Assembly: GCA_031287685.1 (NCBI GenBank)
Contig: JAITSQ010000019.1
Coordinates: forward strand, 16,949-80,948
Direction of reading: 5' to 3'
DNA: 64,000 nt
DNA from: Clostridiales bacterium
GTDB lineage: Bacteria; Bacillota; Clostridia; Lachnospirales; WQUN01
The translations under genes were made by a program, and so were the position numbers. This document shows, one piece after another, positions 52,143-61,267 of this stretch (its first letter is position 1; the number at the start of each line of letters is the position of its first letter). The notes beneath the pieces are model-generated. The model was not told the DNA's origin and made no database searches. It worked only from the letters and a program-made list of their open reading frames with translations.

Positions 52143-52950
52143 CGTGCTGAAAGCCCCGTACTTTAAGATTGACGAGGGAAACGCGGTTACGATTGACATT
52201 TCGCGCCCCCAGGAGGCCCCCGCGGAGGAATCCGCGGAATACGGCTATTTTGAGGAAGAAAGCGAACAGGGGGAGCTTTCCGAATACGAAGGGATTACGG
52301 AGGAAGAAGCGGAAAAACAGGCAAAAGAGATTATAGAGAGCGCCGTTAAGGAAGCGGAGGAAAGAGCCGCCGAAATTATGGAGGAAGCCCATAGATCCGC
52401 CGAAGCCGAAGCGGAGGAAATTTTATCTCTCGCGAGAGGCGAAGCGGGCGGCATACGCGCCGAAGCCCGCGAAACGGGCTACGACGAAGGCCATGCCGAA
52501 GGGAGCGCTAAAGCGCAGGCCCTCATAGATTCCGCCAAGGAAACTCTTGAGGAAGCGGAGCGTGAAAAAATCCATATTCTGGATTCCTCCGAGCCGCAAA
52601 TGGTGGATCTTATAATAAAAATCACAGAAGATCTGGTGGGCAAGGCGGCCGGGCTTTCTCCGGAGGTTGCGGCGCTGCTTGTGAAACGGGGGCTGGCGGA
52701 TTCGACGACGACCGGGCACACCGCCGTCCACGTTTCGGAGGATGATTTTCCGGACGTTTCGGCGCGGGAGAAAGAATTGCGCAAAGGCCTTGACGCGGGA
52801 GGGACGCTAGAAATCGTAAAAGACCTTTCCTTAAAACAAGGGGACTGCGTGATAGAAACACCGTTCGGAAGCCTTGACGCGAGCCTTGACGCGCAGTTTT
52901 CGGGGCTTCGGCAAGCGCTCGTTTACCTGTGCGACAACAGGAATAACTGA
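52135..52950 (+). CDS. fliH: Flagellar export apparatus protein FliH
   Basis: 271 aa. N-terminal acidic segment, then a long Glu/Ala-rich coiled coil (residues about 50-150) and a C-terminal domain (LIIKITEDLVGKAAGLSPEVAALLVKRGL) typical of FliH/YscL, the regulator of the FliI ATPase. TTG start at 52135 overlaps fliG by 8 bp; GTG 52144 is the alternative. Confidence 0.9.
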   Translation: MYNVLKAPYFKIDEGNAVTIDISRPQEAPAEESAEYGYFEEESEQGELSEYEGITEEEAEKQAKEIIESAVKEAEERAAEIMEEAHRSAEAEAEEILSLARGEAGGIRAEARETGYDEGHAEGSAKAQALIDSAKETLEEAEREKIHILDSSEPQMVDLIIKITEDLVGKAAGLSPEVAALLVKRGLADSTTTGHTAVHVSEDDFPDVSAREKELRKGLDAGGTLEIVKDLSLKQGDCVIETPFGSLDASLDAQFSGLRQALVYLCDNRNN

Positions 52951-52967
52951 AATCCGACGGGGGTAGT

Positions 52968-54311
52968 ATGAACCTTACGGAAAGCACGGAAAATATAAAC
53001 CCGAACTCAAGCCGCCTTGACAAATATTACGCGGCGCTGGGAAGAAACTACGTTAAAAAACTTGGGCGCGTGTCCAGGGTAGTCGGGCTGACCATAGAGG
53101 CTGCCGGGCCGGATGTGAGTCTCGGCGAGCTTTGCTATATCAGGGCGGATAAGCACGCAGCTCCGGTAATGGCGGAGGTGGTGGGCTTCAAGGAAGGGAA
53201 AATCCTCTTGATGCCGCTTGGGGATATGAGCGGCGTCGGCCAGGGCGGGATAGTCGAGGCTGCCGGGAGCGGCGTGACCGTGCGGATTTCGGATAAAATC
53301 CTTGGGCGCGTGCTTGACGGCTTGGGCAACCCTATGGACGGCAAAGGCGCCATTACGGCCGGGGACAGCGTAAGTGTCGTCAACCCGCCGCCTGACCCGC
53401 TGACCAGAAGCCGCATAAGCGAACCTATGCCCCTTGGGGTAAAGGCGATAGACGGCCTGCTGACAATTGGCAAGGGTCAGCGCGTGGGTATTTTCGCGGG
53501 AAGCGGCGTGGGCAAGAGTACGCTTATGGGTATGATTGCCCGGAATACAAGAGCGGACGTGAACGTAATCGCCCTTATCGGTGAGCGCGGCAGGGAAGTG
53601 CGTGAGTTTCTGGAGCGAGATTTGGGCGAGGAGGGGCAGAAACGTTCCGTCGTGGTCATAGCCACTTCCGACAAGCCGGCCCTTGTGCGCTTGAAAGCCG
53701 CCGACGTGGCCACGGCGGCGGCGGAATATTTCCGCGAACGCGGCAAAGACGTGCTTCTGCTTATGGACTCCCTCACGCGGTATTCAATGGCCCAGCGCGA
53801 GGTTGGGCTTGCCGCGGGGGAGCCGCCTGTTTCAAGAGGCTACACGCCGTCGGTTTTCGCGGTTATGCCGAAACTCCTTGAACGCGCCGGAAACTCCGAC
53901 AAAGGCTCTATTACCGGACTGTACACCGTGCTTGTTGACGGCGACGACTTGACCGAGCCGGTCACGGACACGGCGCGGGGTATCCTTGACGGGCATATAG
54001 TGCTTTCGCGCAAAATCGCCGGGCGCAATCAGTATCCCGCGATAGACATTCTGGCGAGCATTTCCCGCGTTATGGGCGACGTTATAACAAAAGAACACAA
54101 GGCCGCCGCCGCCGAGATGAAAAAAGCGATGGCGGTCTACGCCGACGCGGAGGATTTGATAAATATAGGGGCGTATGTGGCGGGTTCGTCGTCGGAGATA
54201 GACGACGCGGTTAAAAGATACCCGGAAATTCGCAAGCTTATTATGCAGGACATTATGGAAAAGGCGGATTTTGACGCGACGGTGGCGGATTTAAAAAGGA
54301 TAATGGAGTAA
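52968..54311 (+). CDS. fliI: Flagellum-specific ATPase FliI
   Basis: 447 aa, F1-beta-like ATPase of type III export. Walker A FAGSGVGKSTLMG, GERGREVREFLERDLGEEG, Walker B LLLMDSLTRYSMAQREVGLAAGEPP, and the Tyr/Thr-rich GYTPSVFAVMPKLLERAG. Ends overlapping fliJ (TAATG). Confidence 0.97.
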   Translation: MNLTESTENINPNSSRLDKYYAALGRNYVKKLGRVSRVVGLTIEAAGPDVSLGELCYIRADKHAAPVMAEVVGFKEGKILLMPLGDMSGVGQGGIVEAAGSGVTVRISDKILGRVLDGLGNPMDGKGAITAGDSVSVVNPPPDPLTRSRISEPMPLGVKAIDGLLTIGKGQRVGIFAGSGVGKSTLMGMIARNTRADVNVIALIGERGREVREFLERDLGEEGQKRSVVVIATSDKPALVRLKAADVATAAAEYFRERGKDVLLLMDSLTRYSMAQREVGLAAGEPPVSRGYTPSVFAVMPKLLERAGNSDKGSITGLYTVLVDGDDLTEPVTDTARGILDGHIVLSRKIAGRNQYPAIDILASISRVMGDVITKEHKAAAAEMKKAMAVYADAEDLINIGAYVAGSSSEIDDAVKRYPEIRKLIMQDIMEKADFDATVADLKRIME

Positions 54312-54751
54312 TGGCGAAGTTTGTTTTCAGGTTCGCGGCTTTTTTAAGACTTAAGGAAAAGATTGAGGAACAGAAAAAAACAGCCTACGGAGAGGCGCTG
54401 CGGAAATTAGAGGAAGAAAAAAATAAAAAAACCGCTATCCTGCGAGACAGGGAGCGAATGATAGATTCCTTCAGAAAAAATTTGGAAAATAAAATATCAC
54501 CAGCCGACGCCCAGGCGCATAATAATTATTTGGCCTACTTGAAAGAGGCGTCGGCGCGCCAGGATAAGGCTGTAAAACGCGCCGAGGAAGAGGCGGAGCG
54601 CAGGCGCGCCGAGCTTCAGGAGGCTATGAAAGAACGCAAAAAAATGGAAAAACTTCGAGAACGCGCCCAGGAGCGGCATATTATAGAAGAAAAAAAGGAC
54701 GAAGCCAAAGTAACGGACGGCATAGTAAGTTACAAATACGGCAAACGGTAG
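54311..54751 (+). CDS. fliJ: Flagellar export protein FliJ
   Basis: 146 aa, almost entirely coiled coil, very rich in Lys, Glu and Arg (FRFAAFLRLKEKIEEQKKTAYGEALRKLEEEK). Identification rests on the FliJ-like N-terminus, size and position directly after fliI. It escorts export chaperones and stimulates FliI/FlhA. Confidence 0.88.
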   Translation: MAKFVFRFAAFLRLKEKIEEQKKTAYGEALRKLEEEKNKKTAILRDRERMIDSFRKNLENKISPADAQAHNNYLAYLKEASARQDKAVKRAEEEAERRRAELQEAMKERKKMEKLRERAQERHIIEEKKDEAKVTDGIVSYKYGKR

Positions 54752-54763
54752 CGAGGTTATCTT

Positions 54764-55573
54764 ATGGCGGCTAATGTAAATATCGCGGAGGATTTGACGT
54801 TTGACATTCCCGAAAATGAAAGCGTCGGCAAGAAGCCTAAAAAGGAAAAACCTCCGAAAGGCGAAGCGGGAGGGAAAAGCGGCGGAAAAGGCGGGGTTAT
54901 CGCGGGGGTTCTTCTAATCGCGGTAATCGGCGGCCTGGCGGGGGTTATCGCGCTGAACCCGGCGGGTTTGCGCGATAAGTATCTGGCCCCCGTCCTTAAA
55001 AACGTGCCGGTTTTGAAGGATTTGGTCAAGTCTCCGGAGGAGGCCGCTCCCGAGGACCCGGCGGGTATGCCCGAGGGCGCGCCCGCGCAGCCCTCCGTCT
55101 CCGCCGCCGAACTTCAGGCGAGAATAGCGGAGCTTGAGGCTCAGCTAGCCGACGAAAAGAAACTTTCCGATATGAAGCAGCAGGAAATCGACCGCTTGGC
55201 CCCGGTTGAGGCGGCACAGGCGGATTTTCGCGCGGAAAAAGCCGATTTCGATAAGCTGATAGCCGAAAACGACCCGGCCGCTTACACGGCTTATTATGAA
55301 AAAATCGACCCGCAGAACGCGGAAAACCTCTACCCCACGCTCAAGGCGGATTTGGCGCGCGAAAAGGAGATAAAGCGTTATATCGGCGTAATCTCCGAAA
55401 TGGACGCCAGTAACTCCGCCGCTATGCTTGAACAGCTGATAGGCGGAGATTTGCCGCTTGTCATAGAAATCCTCAAGAAACTTGACGCAAACCTGGCGGG
55501 GGAGATTTTGAACGAGATGACCCCCGAAAACGCCGCCGCCGTGGCCAAACGGTGGAGTCCGATTCAGTATTAA
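54764..55573 (+). CDS. ylxF: YlxF/MotE-like protein with MgtE N-terminal-type domain
   Basis: 269 aa. Cytoplasmic Lys/Gly-rich N-terminus, one membrane helix (residues about 46-66, GVIAGVLLIAVIGGLAGVIAL), a coiled coil (AELQARIAELEAQLADEKKL), and a C-terminal helical domain (MDASNSAAMLEQLIGGDLPLVIEILKKLDANLAGEILNEMTPENAAAVAKR) like the MgtE/FliG-N family. Proteins of this type lie between fliJ and fliK in many Firmicutes. In some bacteria MotE stabilises MotC; the role here is unproven. Confidence 0.85.
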   Translation: MAANVNIAEDLTFDIPENESVGKKPKKEKPPKGEAGGKSGGKGGVIAGVLLIAVIGGLAGVIALNPAGLRDKYLAPVLKNVPVLKDLVKSPEEAAPEDPAGMPEGAPAQPSVSAAELQARIAELEAQLADEKKLSDMKQQEIDRLAPVEAAQADFRAEKADFDKLIAENDPAAYTAYYEKIDPQNAENLYPTLKADLAREKEIKRYIGVISEMDASNSAAMLEQLIGGDLPLVIEILKKLDANLAGEILNEMTPENAAAVAKRWSPIQY

Positions 55574-55677
55574 TTTGATATTGACAGATTTTGGAATTTT
55601 TTTTCCGGAATTTGCGATATATGTTTTGCCGGCGCAAGCCGATATATAAAGTGTAACCTTGAAAGGAGGTGCGCGAC

Positions 55678-57117
55678 GTGGAAATAGCGTCAATTTATTC
55701 TCAGACCAGGGGTGGGGGCGCCGTCCGGACGGACTGCGACCTGCCTCAGGGAGCCGCTCCGCGTGATTTCGATAAATTTATGTCGAACGCGTCAAAAGCG
55801 GACAGAACGGTTCAGGCGGAATCAAGGCGGGACGCTCAAACGGCCCAGTCAGCTAAACCAGCGGCCAGACGCGCCGGGAGGGACGGAGACTTCGTCCGTG
55901 ACGACGCGCCGGCGGCGGAGCCGGCCAAGGCGGACAATTCGCCCAAGGCTCAGCCCCAGGAAACTGAGGCGGCAAATAAGCAGCCCGGCCAGCAAAATGA
56001 CGCGGGGCAGCCCGTGAGGGAAACGCCCGTGGAGGACGCCGCGCCAGAAGCGGCGGATGCGGCGCTGGCTCTTAACCAGGCCGTAATCACCGCCGCGGCG
56101 CAAGCGATTAACTCCACGCCGGAGGAAGTGGCGAAGATTCTTGATAAACTCGAGATTTCAGCGGTTGATTTGACCAAGCCGTCGAATTTGAGCGATTTTA
56201 TTCAGGAGTTTTATGGAGCGGAGGAAAAGAGCGACTTGCTGTCCGTGCCGCAGGCGTGGGAAACCTTTAAGGCGGTCGAGGAAGCGGTAAAACAAGCACT
56301 TTCAGCCGCTCCGGAGGAAACCGCGGCGATAGCGGAGGCTTCAGTTAAGCCCGCCGAGGTTCCGGAGCCGCTCCGGACGGACGAAGCTCCGAAGGAAGCC
56401 GTACAAACGTCCGGAAAAGCTCCCGGCGAATTCGCTGCGCAGGCCACGGCGGAGGAGCCGAAACATCAAGAAGCTCAAGACGGCGGGCAGGGCAGGGCCG
56501 CGAACGGAAACAGCGAAAACGCGGATACTCAAACCGCGAAAACGGCTGAAATCCCTGTTGCGGGCAAAGCCCAGACGACAGAGGCGGTTTCAGAAAACAG
56601 AGAAACCATCACGGTAGTAACCGAAACGGCGGGCAAAGCGCCGTTCGTCTCCGTGCGGAACATAGCCGCGCCGAGGCAGGTCAGCCAGCAAGACGTCGTA
56701 AGCCAGATTATGGATAAAATCAAGGCGGACGTAAAGGGCGGCGTGTCGGAAGTCCGGCTTATCCTGAAACCGGAAACCCTCGGCGAAATATCGCTCAAGA
56801 TTTCAACACAGAACGGCTTGGTTACGGCGCACTTCGCCGCCGAAAGCCAGACGGTCAAAGAAATTATCGAGGCCAACTTTAACTCGCTTAAAAATTCCCT
56901 TGAGGAATCGGGCGTGAAAGTGGCGTCGCTGTCGGTTTCGGTAGGGCAGGAGGGCAACAGCGAGGCTATGCAGACCTATGAGCGGGAACGCCAGAAATCG
57001 CACCGGCGCGTAAACAAAATTTTAAGCGCGGCGGGCATAGGCGAAGCGGAGGAGTTATCCGCCGTTTCCGTGCAGGAAAGCGAAGCCGTGGGCGCGAAGG
57101 TCAATTATACGGCGTAA
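55678..57117 (+). CDS. fliK: Flagellar hook-length control protein FliK
   Basis: 479 aa. A long, low-complexity Ala/Glu/Gln/Pro/Lys-rich ruler region (residues about 20-340) is followed by the conserved FliK C-terminal domain (GVSEVRLILKPETLGEISLKISTQNGLVTAHFAAESQTVKEIIEANFNSLKNSLEESG). GTG 55678 is preferred because AAAGGAGGT lies 7 bp upstream; GTG 55669 overlaps that SD. It measures the hook and switches export specificity. Confidence 0.92.
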   Translation: MEIASIYSQTRGGGAVRTDCDLPQGAAPRDFDKFMSNASKADRTVQAESRRDAQTAQSAKPAARRAGRDGDFVRDDAPAAEPAKADNSPKAQPQETEAANKQPGQQNDAGQPVRETPVEDAAPEAADAALALNQAVITAAAQAINSTPEEVAKILDKLEISAVDLTKPSNLSDFIQEFYGAEEKSDLLSVPQAWETFKAVEEAVKQALSAAPEETAAIAEASVKPAEVPEPLRTDEAPKEAVQTSGKAPGEFAAQATAEEPKHQEAQDGGQGRAANGNSENADTQTAKTAEIPVAGKAQTTEAVSENRETITVVTETAGKAPFVSVRNIAAPRQVSQQDVVSQIMDKIKADVKGGVSEVRLILKPETLGEISLKISTQNGLVTAHFAAESQTVKEIIEANFNSLKNSLEESGVKVASLSVSVGQEGNSEAMQTYERERQKSHRRVNKILSAAGIGEAEELSAVSVQESEAVGAKVNYTA

Positions 57118-57156
57118 AATTACGACTAAATTACAACTTAAAAAGGAGATGATTAA

Positions 57157-58125
57157 ATGGCGGACGAGAGTTACAACTGGGGAGCGTATTACGCGCCGGA
57201 CAGCGACTATTGGAGCGCGAGCGCCGATACGGCGGCGGCGCCGAGGAGCGGCGGCAACGATTCGCTTGACAAGAACGCGTTTCTGCGGCTTCTTGTGACG
57301 CAGATGCAGTATCAGGACCCGATGAACCCCGTTGACGACAAGCAGTTCCTGGCGCAAATGGCGCAGTTTTCCGCGCTTGAGCAGATGCAGAACCTTTCGG
57401 CGACGAACGCGAAGGCGCAGGCAAACGCTATGATAGGCAAGGAAATCGTCTCGGAGGTTTACAATCAAAAAACTTTCCAGACGGACACGGTCGAGGGGCA
57501 CGTGTACGCGGTTACCATTAAAAACGGCCAGCCGTATCTCGTGGTCGGCGAAAACGGCGCGGAGGTCTCTATTGACGACGTGAGTTCGGTTTACGACCCA
57601 ATCGGCGGGAACCCTCAGCTGAGCAACGTGCTTAACTCGCTTAACACAAGCCAGAATATGGCGCTCGTCGGGAAATACGTCCAGGCGATAACCGTAAACG
57701 GCCAAATGGAGCCTACGGGCTTTATCGAGGGCAGGGTTGACTACGTCAAGTTCAACAACGGGCAAACGATTCTGGTGGTGGGCAGCAAAGAGATTTTCGC
57801 GCAGGAGGTTATCTCCGTGGGCGAGGAAATGATGCTTATAGGCAAGACGGTCGAGGTTGAGGACGCGGACGGAAACCGCGCAAGCGGCGCGGTTACGGAC
57901 GTTAAAGTTGACGCCGCCGGCGGCGCGGCGGCGGTTATAAACGGCGCGCCCTATAAGATAGACAATATAAGCTATCTGACCGAGGCTCTGCGCTACGCGG
58001 GCAAGAGAGTCACGGTGAACGACCTGCCGGGGACGGTTACGGGCGTGGTTATCCGCGAGGGCGTGACCTATGTTGAGCTTGACGGAGAGCGGCTTGTGAA
58101 GTTTACCGAGGTGCGAGGGCAGTAA
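57157..58125 (+). CDS. flgD: Flagellar hook assembly protein FlgD with tandem C-terminal repeats
   Basis: 322 aa, longer than common FlgD proteins (about 220-240 aa). The N-terminal FlgD signature is LDKNAFLRLLVTQMQYQDPMNPVDDKQFLAQMAQFSALEQMQNL. After it, four related modules of about 45-55 residues occur at residues 91-146, 168-222, 226-276 and 278-320, each starting with an (I/V/A)GK-V type strand and containing G-x-V-x-x-V and a strand ending in a V-G/I turn. These look like repeated small beta domains. AAAGGAGATG lies just upstream. Confidence 0.93.
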   Translation: MADESYNWGAYYAPDSDYWSASADTAAAPRSGGNDSLDKNAFLRLLVTQMQYQDPMNPVDDKQFLAQMAQFSALEQMQNLSATNAKAQANAMIGKEIVSEVYNQKTFQTDTVEGHVYAVTIKNGQPYLVVGENGAEVSIDDVSSVYDPIGGNPQLSNVLNSLNTSQNMALVGKYVQAITVNGQMEPTGFIEGRVDYVKFNNGQTILVVGSKEIFAQEVISVGEEMMLIGKTVEVEDADGNRASGAVTDVKVDAAGGAAAVINGAPYKIDNISYLTEALRYAGKRVTVNDLPGTVTGVVIREGVTYVELDGERLVKFTEVRGQ

Positions 58126-58138
58126 TGAGGTGGTTGTT

Positions 58139-58498
58139 GTGATTTTAGTAGGCGACATTCAAAAGCCGCAGCAAAGTCCGGCGCTTCCGGCGGCGCAAGC
58201 CGAGAACCGGCCCGATTTCGCGGCGGTTTTGCGGGATAAGATAGACGCTTCGCCGCTTCGGTTTTCAAAACACGCGGATACGCGGCTTTCCGACAGGAAC
58301 ATAAGCCTTTCGGCGGAACAGCTGGCGAGGATTGAGACCGGCGTGGCCAAGGCGCGCGGCAAGGGCATAAAAAACGCGCTCGTGCTGGCGGATAACGCGG
58401 CGTTCGTAGTCAATATCCCGAATAAAACCGTAATAACCGCCGTTTCGGGCGGGGATAACAACATTTTTACTAACATAGACGGAGCGGTTATAGTGTAG
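58139..58498 (+). CDS. Flagellar operon protein, TIGR02530-like
   Basis: 119 aa. The core FSKHADTRLSDRNISLSAEQLARIETGVAKARGKGIKNALVLADNAAFVVNIPNKTVITA is characteristic of the small protein coded between flgD and flgE in Firmicutes and spirochaetes. Function is unknown; a hook-related role is inferred from position. GTG 58139 has SD GAGGTGG at 5 bp; GTG 58130 is possible. Confidence 0.85.
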   Translation: MILVGDIQKPQQSPALPAAQAENRPDFAAVLRDKIDASPLRFSKHADTRLSDRNISLSAEQLARIETGVAKARGKGIKNALVLADNAAFVVNIPNKTVITAVSGGDNNIFTNIDGAVIV

Positions 58499-58583
58499 CC
58501 GGACCTTACGGGGGCTTGCGTTTCGGACTGACTGAAGAAACGCGATTACCCGCTCCGCGGATTCCTAAGGGGGAAAATATCTT

Positions 58584-60023
58584 ATGATGCGTTCAATGTT
58601 CTCGGCCGTTTCGGGCCTGCGTATACACCAGACAAAAATGGACGTTATAGCAAACAACATCTCAAACGTAAACACCAACGGCTTCAAGAGCAGCCGCGTA
58701 ACTTTCGCGGAAATCTTCGCGCAGACGACCTCCGGCGCTTCGGGCGCGAGCGACGCGACCGGGCGCGGCGGCACGAACCCTATGCAAATCGGGCTTGGCG
58801 GCACCGTGGCCTCTATAGACCTTTCTATGACGCAAGGCGCGGCCCAGAGGACGGACAACCCGTATGACCTTATGATTCAGGGCGAAGGCTTCTTCATAGT
58901 CGGCGACGGCAGCGGCACCTACTTTACCCGCGCGGGCGCTTTCCGCCTTGACGAAGCGGGCAACCTCGTCAACCCCAGCGGGCTTATAGTGCAGGGCTGG
59001 GACCGCGTGTGGAACAACGAGGACAAGGAGTATGAAATCCAGAAGGGCACGGTCACGGGGATTCAGATAACCCCAGACAAGCAGTACGCCGCGCCCTCCG
59101 CGACCACTAAAATAACCTTTGAGGATAACCTCAACGCGAACGACCTGCAGAACCTGACGATCGGCGGAGCCTCCGAGAAAGGCCATGTGGCGACGGTTTC
59201 GTTCTACGACAGCCTTGGCAACCGCTATATATCGAAGGTTGTTATCCACAACCCGGCGGCCGTCACCGGCGGCACCCCGCAGACCACCTGGGCGTTTGAT
59301 TTGTATGACGACGGCTCCGTAGGAAACCAGAGCAACCCGGCGGCCGGCACAGGCCCGTATATGTGGGCCGACGGCACCGACCCGTCGAAGCCGGAGAACC
59401 GCATACCGCTGACCGCGGCCGGGTCCGCGGCGCTTATATTCGACTCCAACGGGCTTCTTGTGAGCGCGGGCGGCAACACTAACGGACGGATACAGCTTCA
59501 GGTATTCCCCGGGGTGGGCATAGGCACAACCCCGGCGCCCCCGGCCGGCGCCACTTTCGGCGATAACGGCACCGGAAACATTATACTTGACTTTAAGAAT
59601 ATGACCCAGTTCGGCAACGAAGTGACCAACGCCAAGTCTTACGCGGTGGACGGCAGCGCGCCGGGCACGCTCTCCGGAGTGTCCATCGGCTCGGACGGCA
59701 AGATTACGGGCCGCTATACGAACGGCAATATGCTCCTCCTCGGGCAGATAGCCGTGGCCCGCTTCCGCAACCCGCAGGGCCTTGAAAAAGCCGGAGACAA
59801 CCTTTACGTTCCCACGATTAACAGCGGGGAGTTCGACGGGATAGGGGAGGAGGTAACCGCCGACGGCAGCAAGATGATGGGCGGCGTGCTGGAGATGAGC
59901 AACGTGGACCTCTCCCAGGAGTTTACGGAAATGATTACCACCCAGCGCGGGTTTCAGGCGAACAGCCGCGTGATCACCACCTCCGACGATATGCTTCAGG
60001 AGCTTGTGAACCTGAAACGATAA
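58584..60023 (+). CDS. flgE: Flagellar hook protein FlgE
   Basis: 479 aa. N-terminal FlgE motif MFSAVSGLRIHQTKMDVIANNISNVNTNGFKSSRVTF, the GEGFFIVGDGSGTYFTRAGAFRLDEAGNLVNPSGLIVQGW hallmark, a variable central domain (residues about 150-370) and the C-terminal VDLSQEFTEMITTQRGFQANSRVITTSDDMLQELVNLKR. AAGGGGG precedes the double ATG. Confidence 0.97.
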   Translation: MMRSMFSAVSGLRIHQTKMDVIANNISNVNTNGFKSSRVTFAEIFAQTTSGASGASDATGRGGTNPMQIGLGGTVASIDLSMTQGAAQRTDNPYDLMIQGEGFFIVGDGSGTYFTRAGAFRLDEAGNLVNPSGLIVQGWDRVWNNEDKEYEIQKGTVTGIQITPDKQYAAPSATTKITFEDNLNANDLQNLTIGGASEKGHVATVSFYDSLGNRYISKVVIHNPAAVTGGTPQTTWAFDLYDDGSVGNQSNPAAGTGPYMWADGTDPSKPENRIPLTAAGSAALIFDSNGLLVSAGGNTNGRIQLQVFPGVGIGTTPAPPAGATFGDNGTGNIILDFKNMTQFGNEVTNAKSYAVDGSAPGTLSGVSIGSDGKITGRYTNGNMLLLGQIAVARFRNPQGLEKAGDNLYVPTINSGEFDGIGEEVTADGSKMMGGVLEMSNVDLSQEFTEMITTQRGFQANSRVITTSDDMLQELVNLKR

Positions 60024-60158
60024 TATTTTTGAGAAAAATTTAATAAATTTTCAAAAATATGTGGCGTAATCGCGTATTTTGTGTTAGAATAAAACGAATG
60101 TGGATTTATTCCGCGTTTCAACCCTCCCGCGCCACCCGCCACCCCCGGCGCGGGAGGG
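60023..60158. repeat. Two inverted repeats after flgE
   Basis: An A+T-rich imperfect palindrome (ATATTTTTGA...TCAAAAATAT, 60023-60060) overlaps the flgE stop. A strong GC stem (CCCTCCCGCGCC, 60122-60133, with GGCGCGGGAGGG, 60147-60158) follows. Neither is a standard terminator with a clean T-run after the stem. They fill most of the 183-bp gap before flbD. Confidence 0.7.
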
Positions 60159-60206
60159 ATACATAGGCCGGGCCGAAAACGCCCGCCGAAGGAAAGGAAA
60201 CTGCCC

Positions 60207-60398
60207 GTGGTCTATATCACAAAGCTCAACGACGTTAAAATTATCATAAACAGCGATTTAATCGAATCCATAGAGGCGACTCCCGACACGACTATTACGA
60301 TGACCACGGGAAAGAAGTTTATCGCCAAGGAGACCTCTGATGAGATAATTGATAAAATAGTCGCCTTCAAAAGAAATTTTCAAATGAATTTATCATAA
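60207..60398 (+). CDS. flbD: Flagellar protein FlbD
   Basis: 63 aa with the FlbD family core: YITKLNDVKIIINSDLIESIEATPDTTITMTTGKKFIAKET. GTG start after AAGGAAAGGAAA. Small cytoplasmic protein typical of the flgE-flbD-motA order in Firmicutes and spirochaetes; role unclear. Confidence 0.9.
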   Translation: MVYITKLNDVKIIINSDLIESIEATPDTTITMTTGKKFIAKETSDEIIDKIVAFKRNFQMNLS

Positions 60399-60463
60399 TT
60401 GAATTTGTCATTTAATCACGCCCGATGAGAAAATAAAGGATTGACGGAAAAGGAGTAATCAAC

Positions 60464-61267
60464 GTGGATTTAGGTTCTATATTAGGTATTGCGTCGGGTG
60501 TGTTTTTCATTATCACATCGATTCTTTTGTCGGCGGACTTTAATATGACGAAGGCGCTGAAGCTGATAGACGCGCCTTCGGTTATGATTACAATAGGCGG
60601 CACGGTGGCGGCTACGCTTATCGCCCATCCGCTCAATAAACTCATGACCGGGCTTAAGGCTACGAGCAAGATTTTCAGTCCGCCGAACGCGGACCCTGCG
60701 GCGGCCATTAAAAATATTATAATGCTGGCGAATATGGCTCGTAAAGAAGGGATTCTCTCCCTTGAGGACGCGGTGAGGGAATTTAACGACGATTTTCTTC
60801 AAAAAGGCGTTATGCTTATAGTTGACGGCACCGACCCGGAGCTTGTGCGTTCTATTATGGAAACCGAAATGGCGTACATAGACGCGCGGCACGGCGAGTG
60901 CCGCGGGGTGTGGGAATTTATCTCCGGCTCCGGCCCGGCCTGGGGTATGATTGGCACGCTTATCGGGCTTATAATGATGCTTCAGGATATGTCCGACCCG
61001 GACGCGCTCGGCCCGTCTATGGCCGTCGCCATTATCACGACGTTCTACGGCTCCCTTATAGCCAACTTTATCGCCAACCCGATTGTGGCGAAGCTCAAGT
61101 TATTCGGCGGCGAGGAAATGCATACGCGGGAAATCCTGGTGGAGGGTATACTTTCGATTCAAGCGGGCGAAAACCCTCGTATTATTGAGGAAAAACTTAA
61201 AGCGTTTCTTTCGCCAGCTATTCGCCGCACCCTTGAGGAAGGCGGAGGGAAAGGCGGCGAGGAGTAA
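60464..61267 (+). CDS. motA: Flagellar motor stator protein MotA
   Basis: 267 aa with four membrane helices. Hallmarks: SVMITIGGTVAATLIAHP, the cytoplasmic loop with charged residues, GPAWGMIGTLIGLIMML and AVAIITTFYGSLIANFIANPI. GTG start at 60464. It overlaps motB by TAATG. Coupling ion (H+ or Na+) cannot be settled from sequence. Confidence 0.95.
   Translation: MDLGSILGIASGVFFIITSILLSADFNMTKALKLIDAPSVMITIGGTVAATLIAHPLNKLMTGLKATSKIFSPPNADPAAAIKNIIMLANMARKEGILSLEDAVREFNDDFLQKGVMLIVDGTDPELVRSIMETEMAYIDARHGECRGVWEFISGSGPAWGMIGTLIGLIMMLQDMSDPDALGPSMAVAIITTFYGSLIANFIANPIVAKLKLFGGEEMHTREILVEGILSIQAGENPRIIEEKLKAFLSPAIRRTLEEGGGKGGEE

Noticed and set aside
55638..55645. GCCGATAT, like the -10 element of flagellar sigma-D/sigma-28 promoters, before fliK
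   Set aside because: There is no TAAA-type -35 at the proper distance, and fliK lies within a continuous operon.
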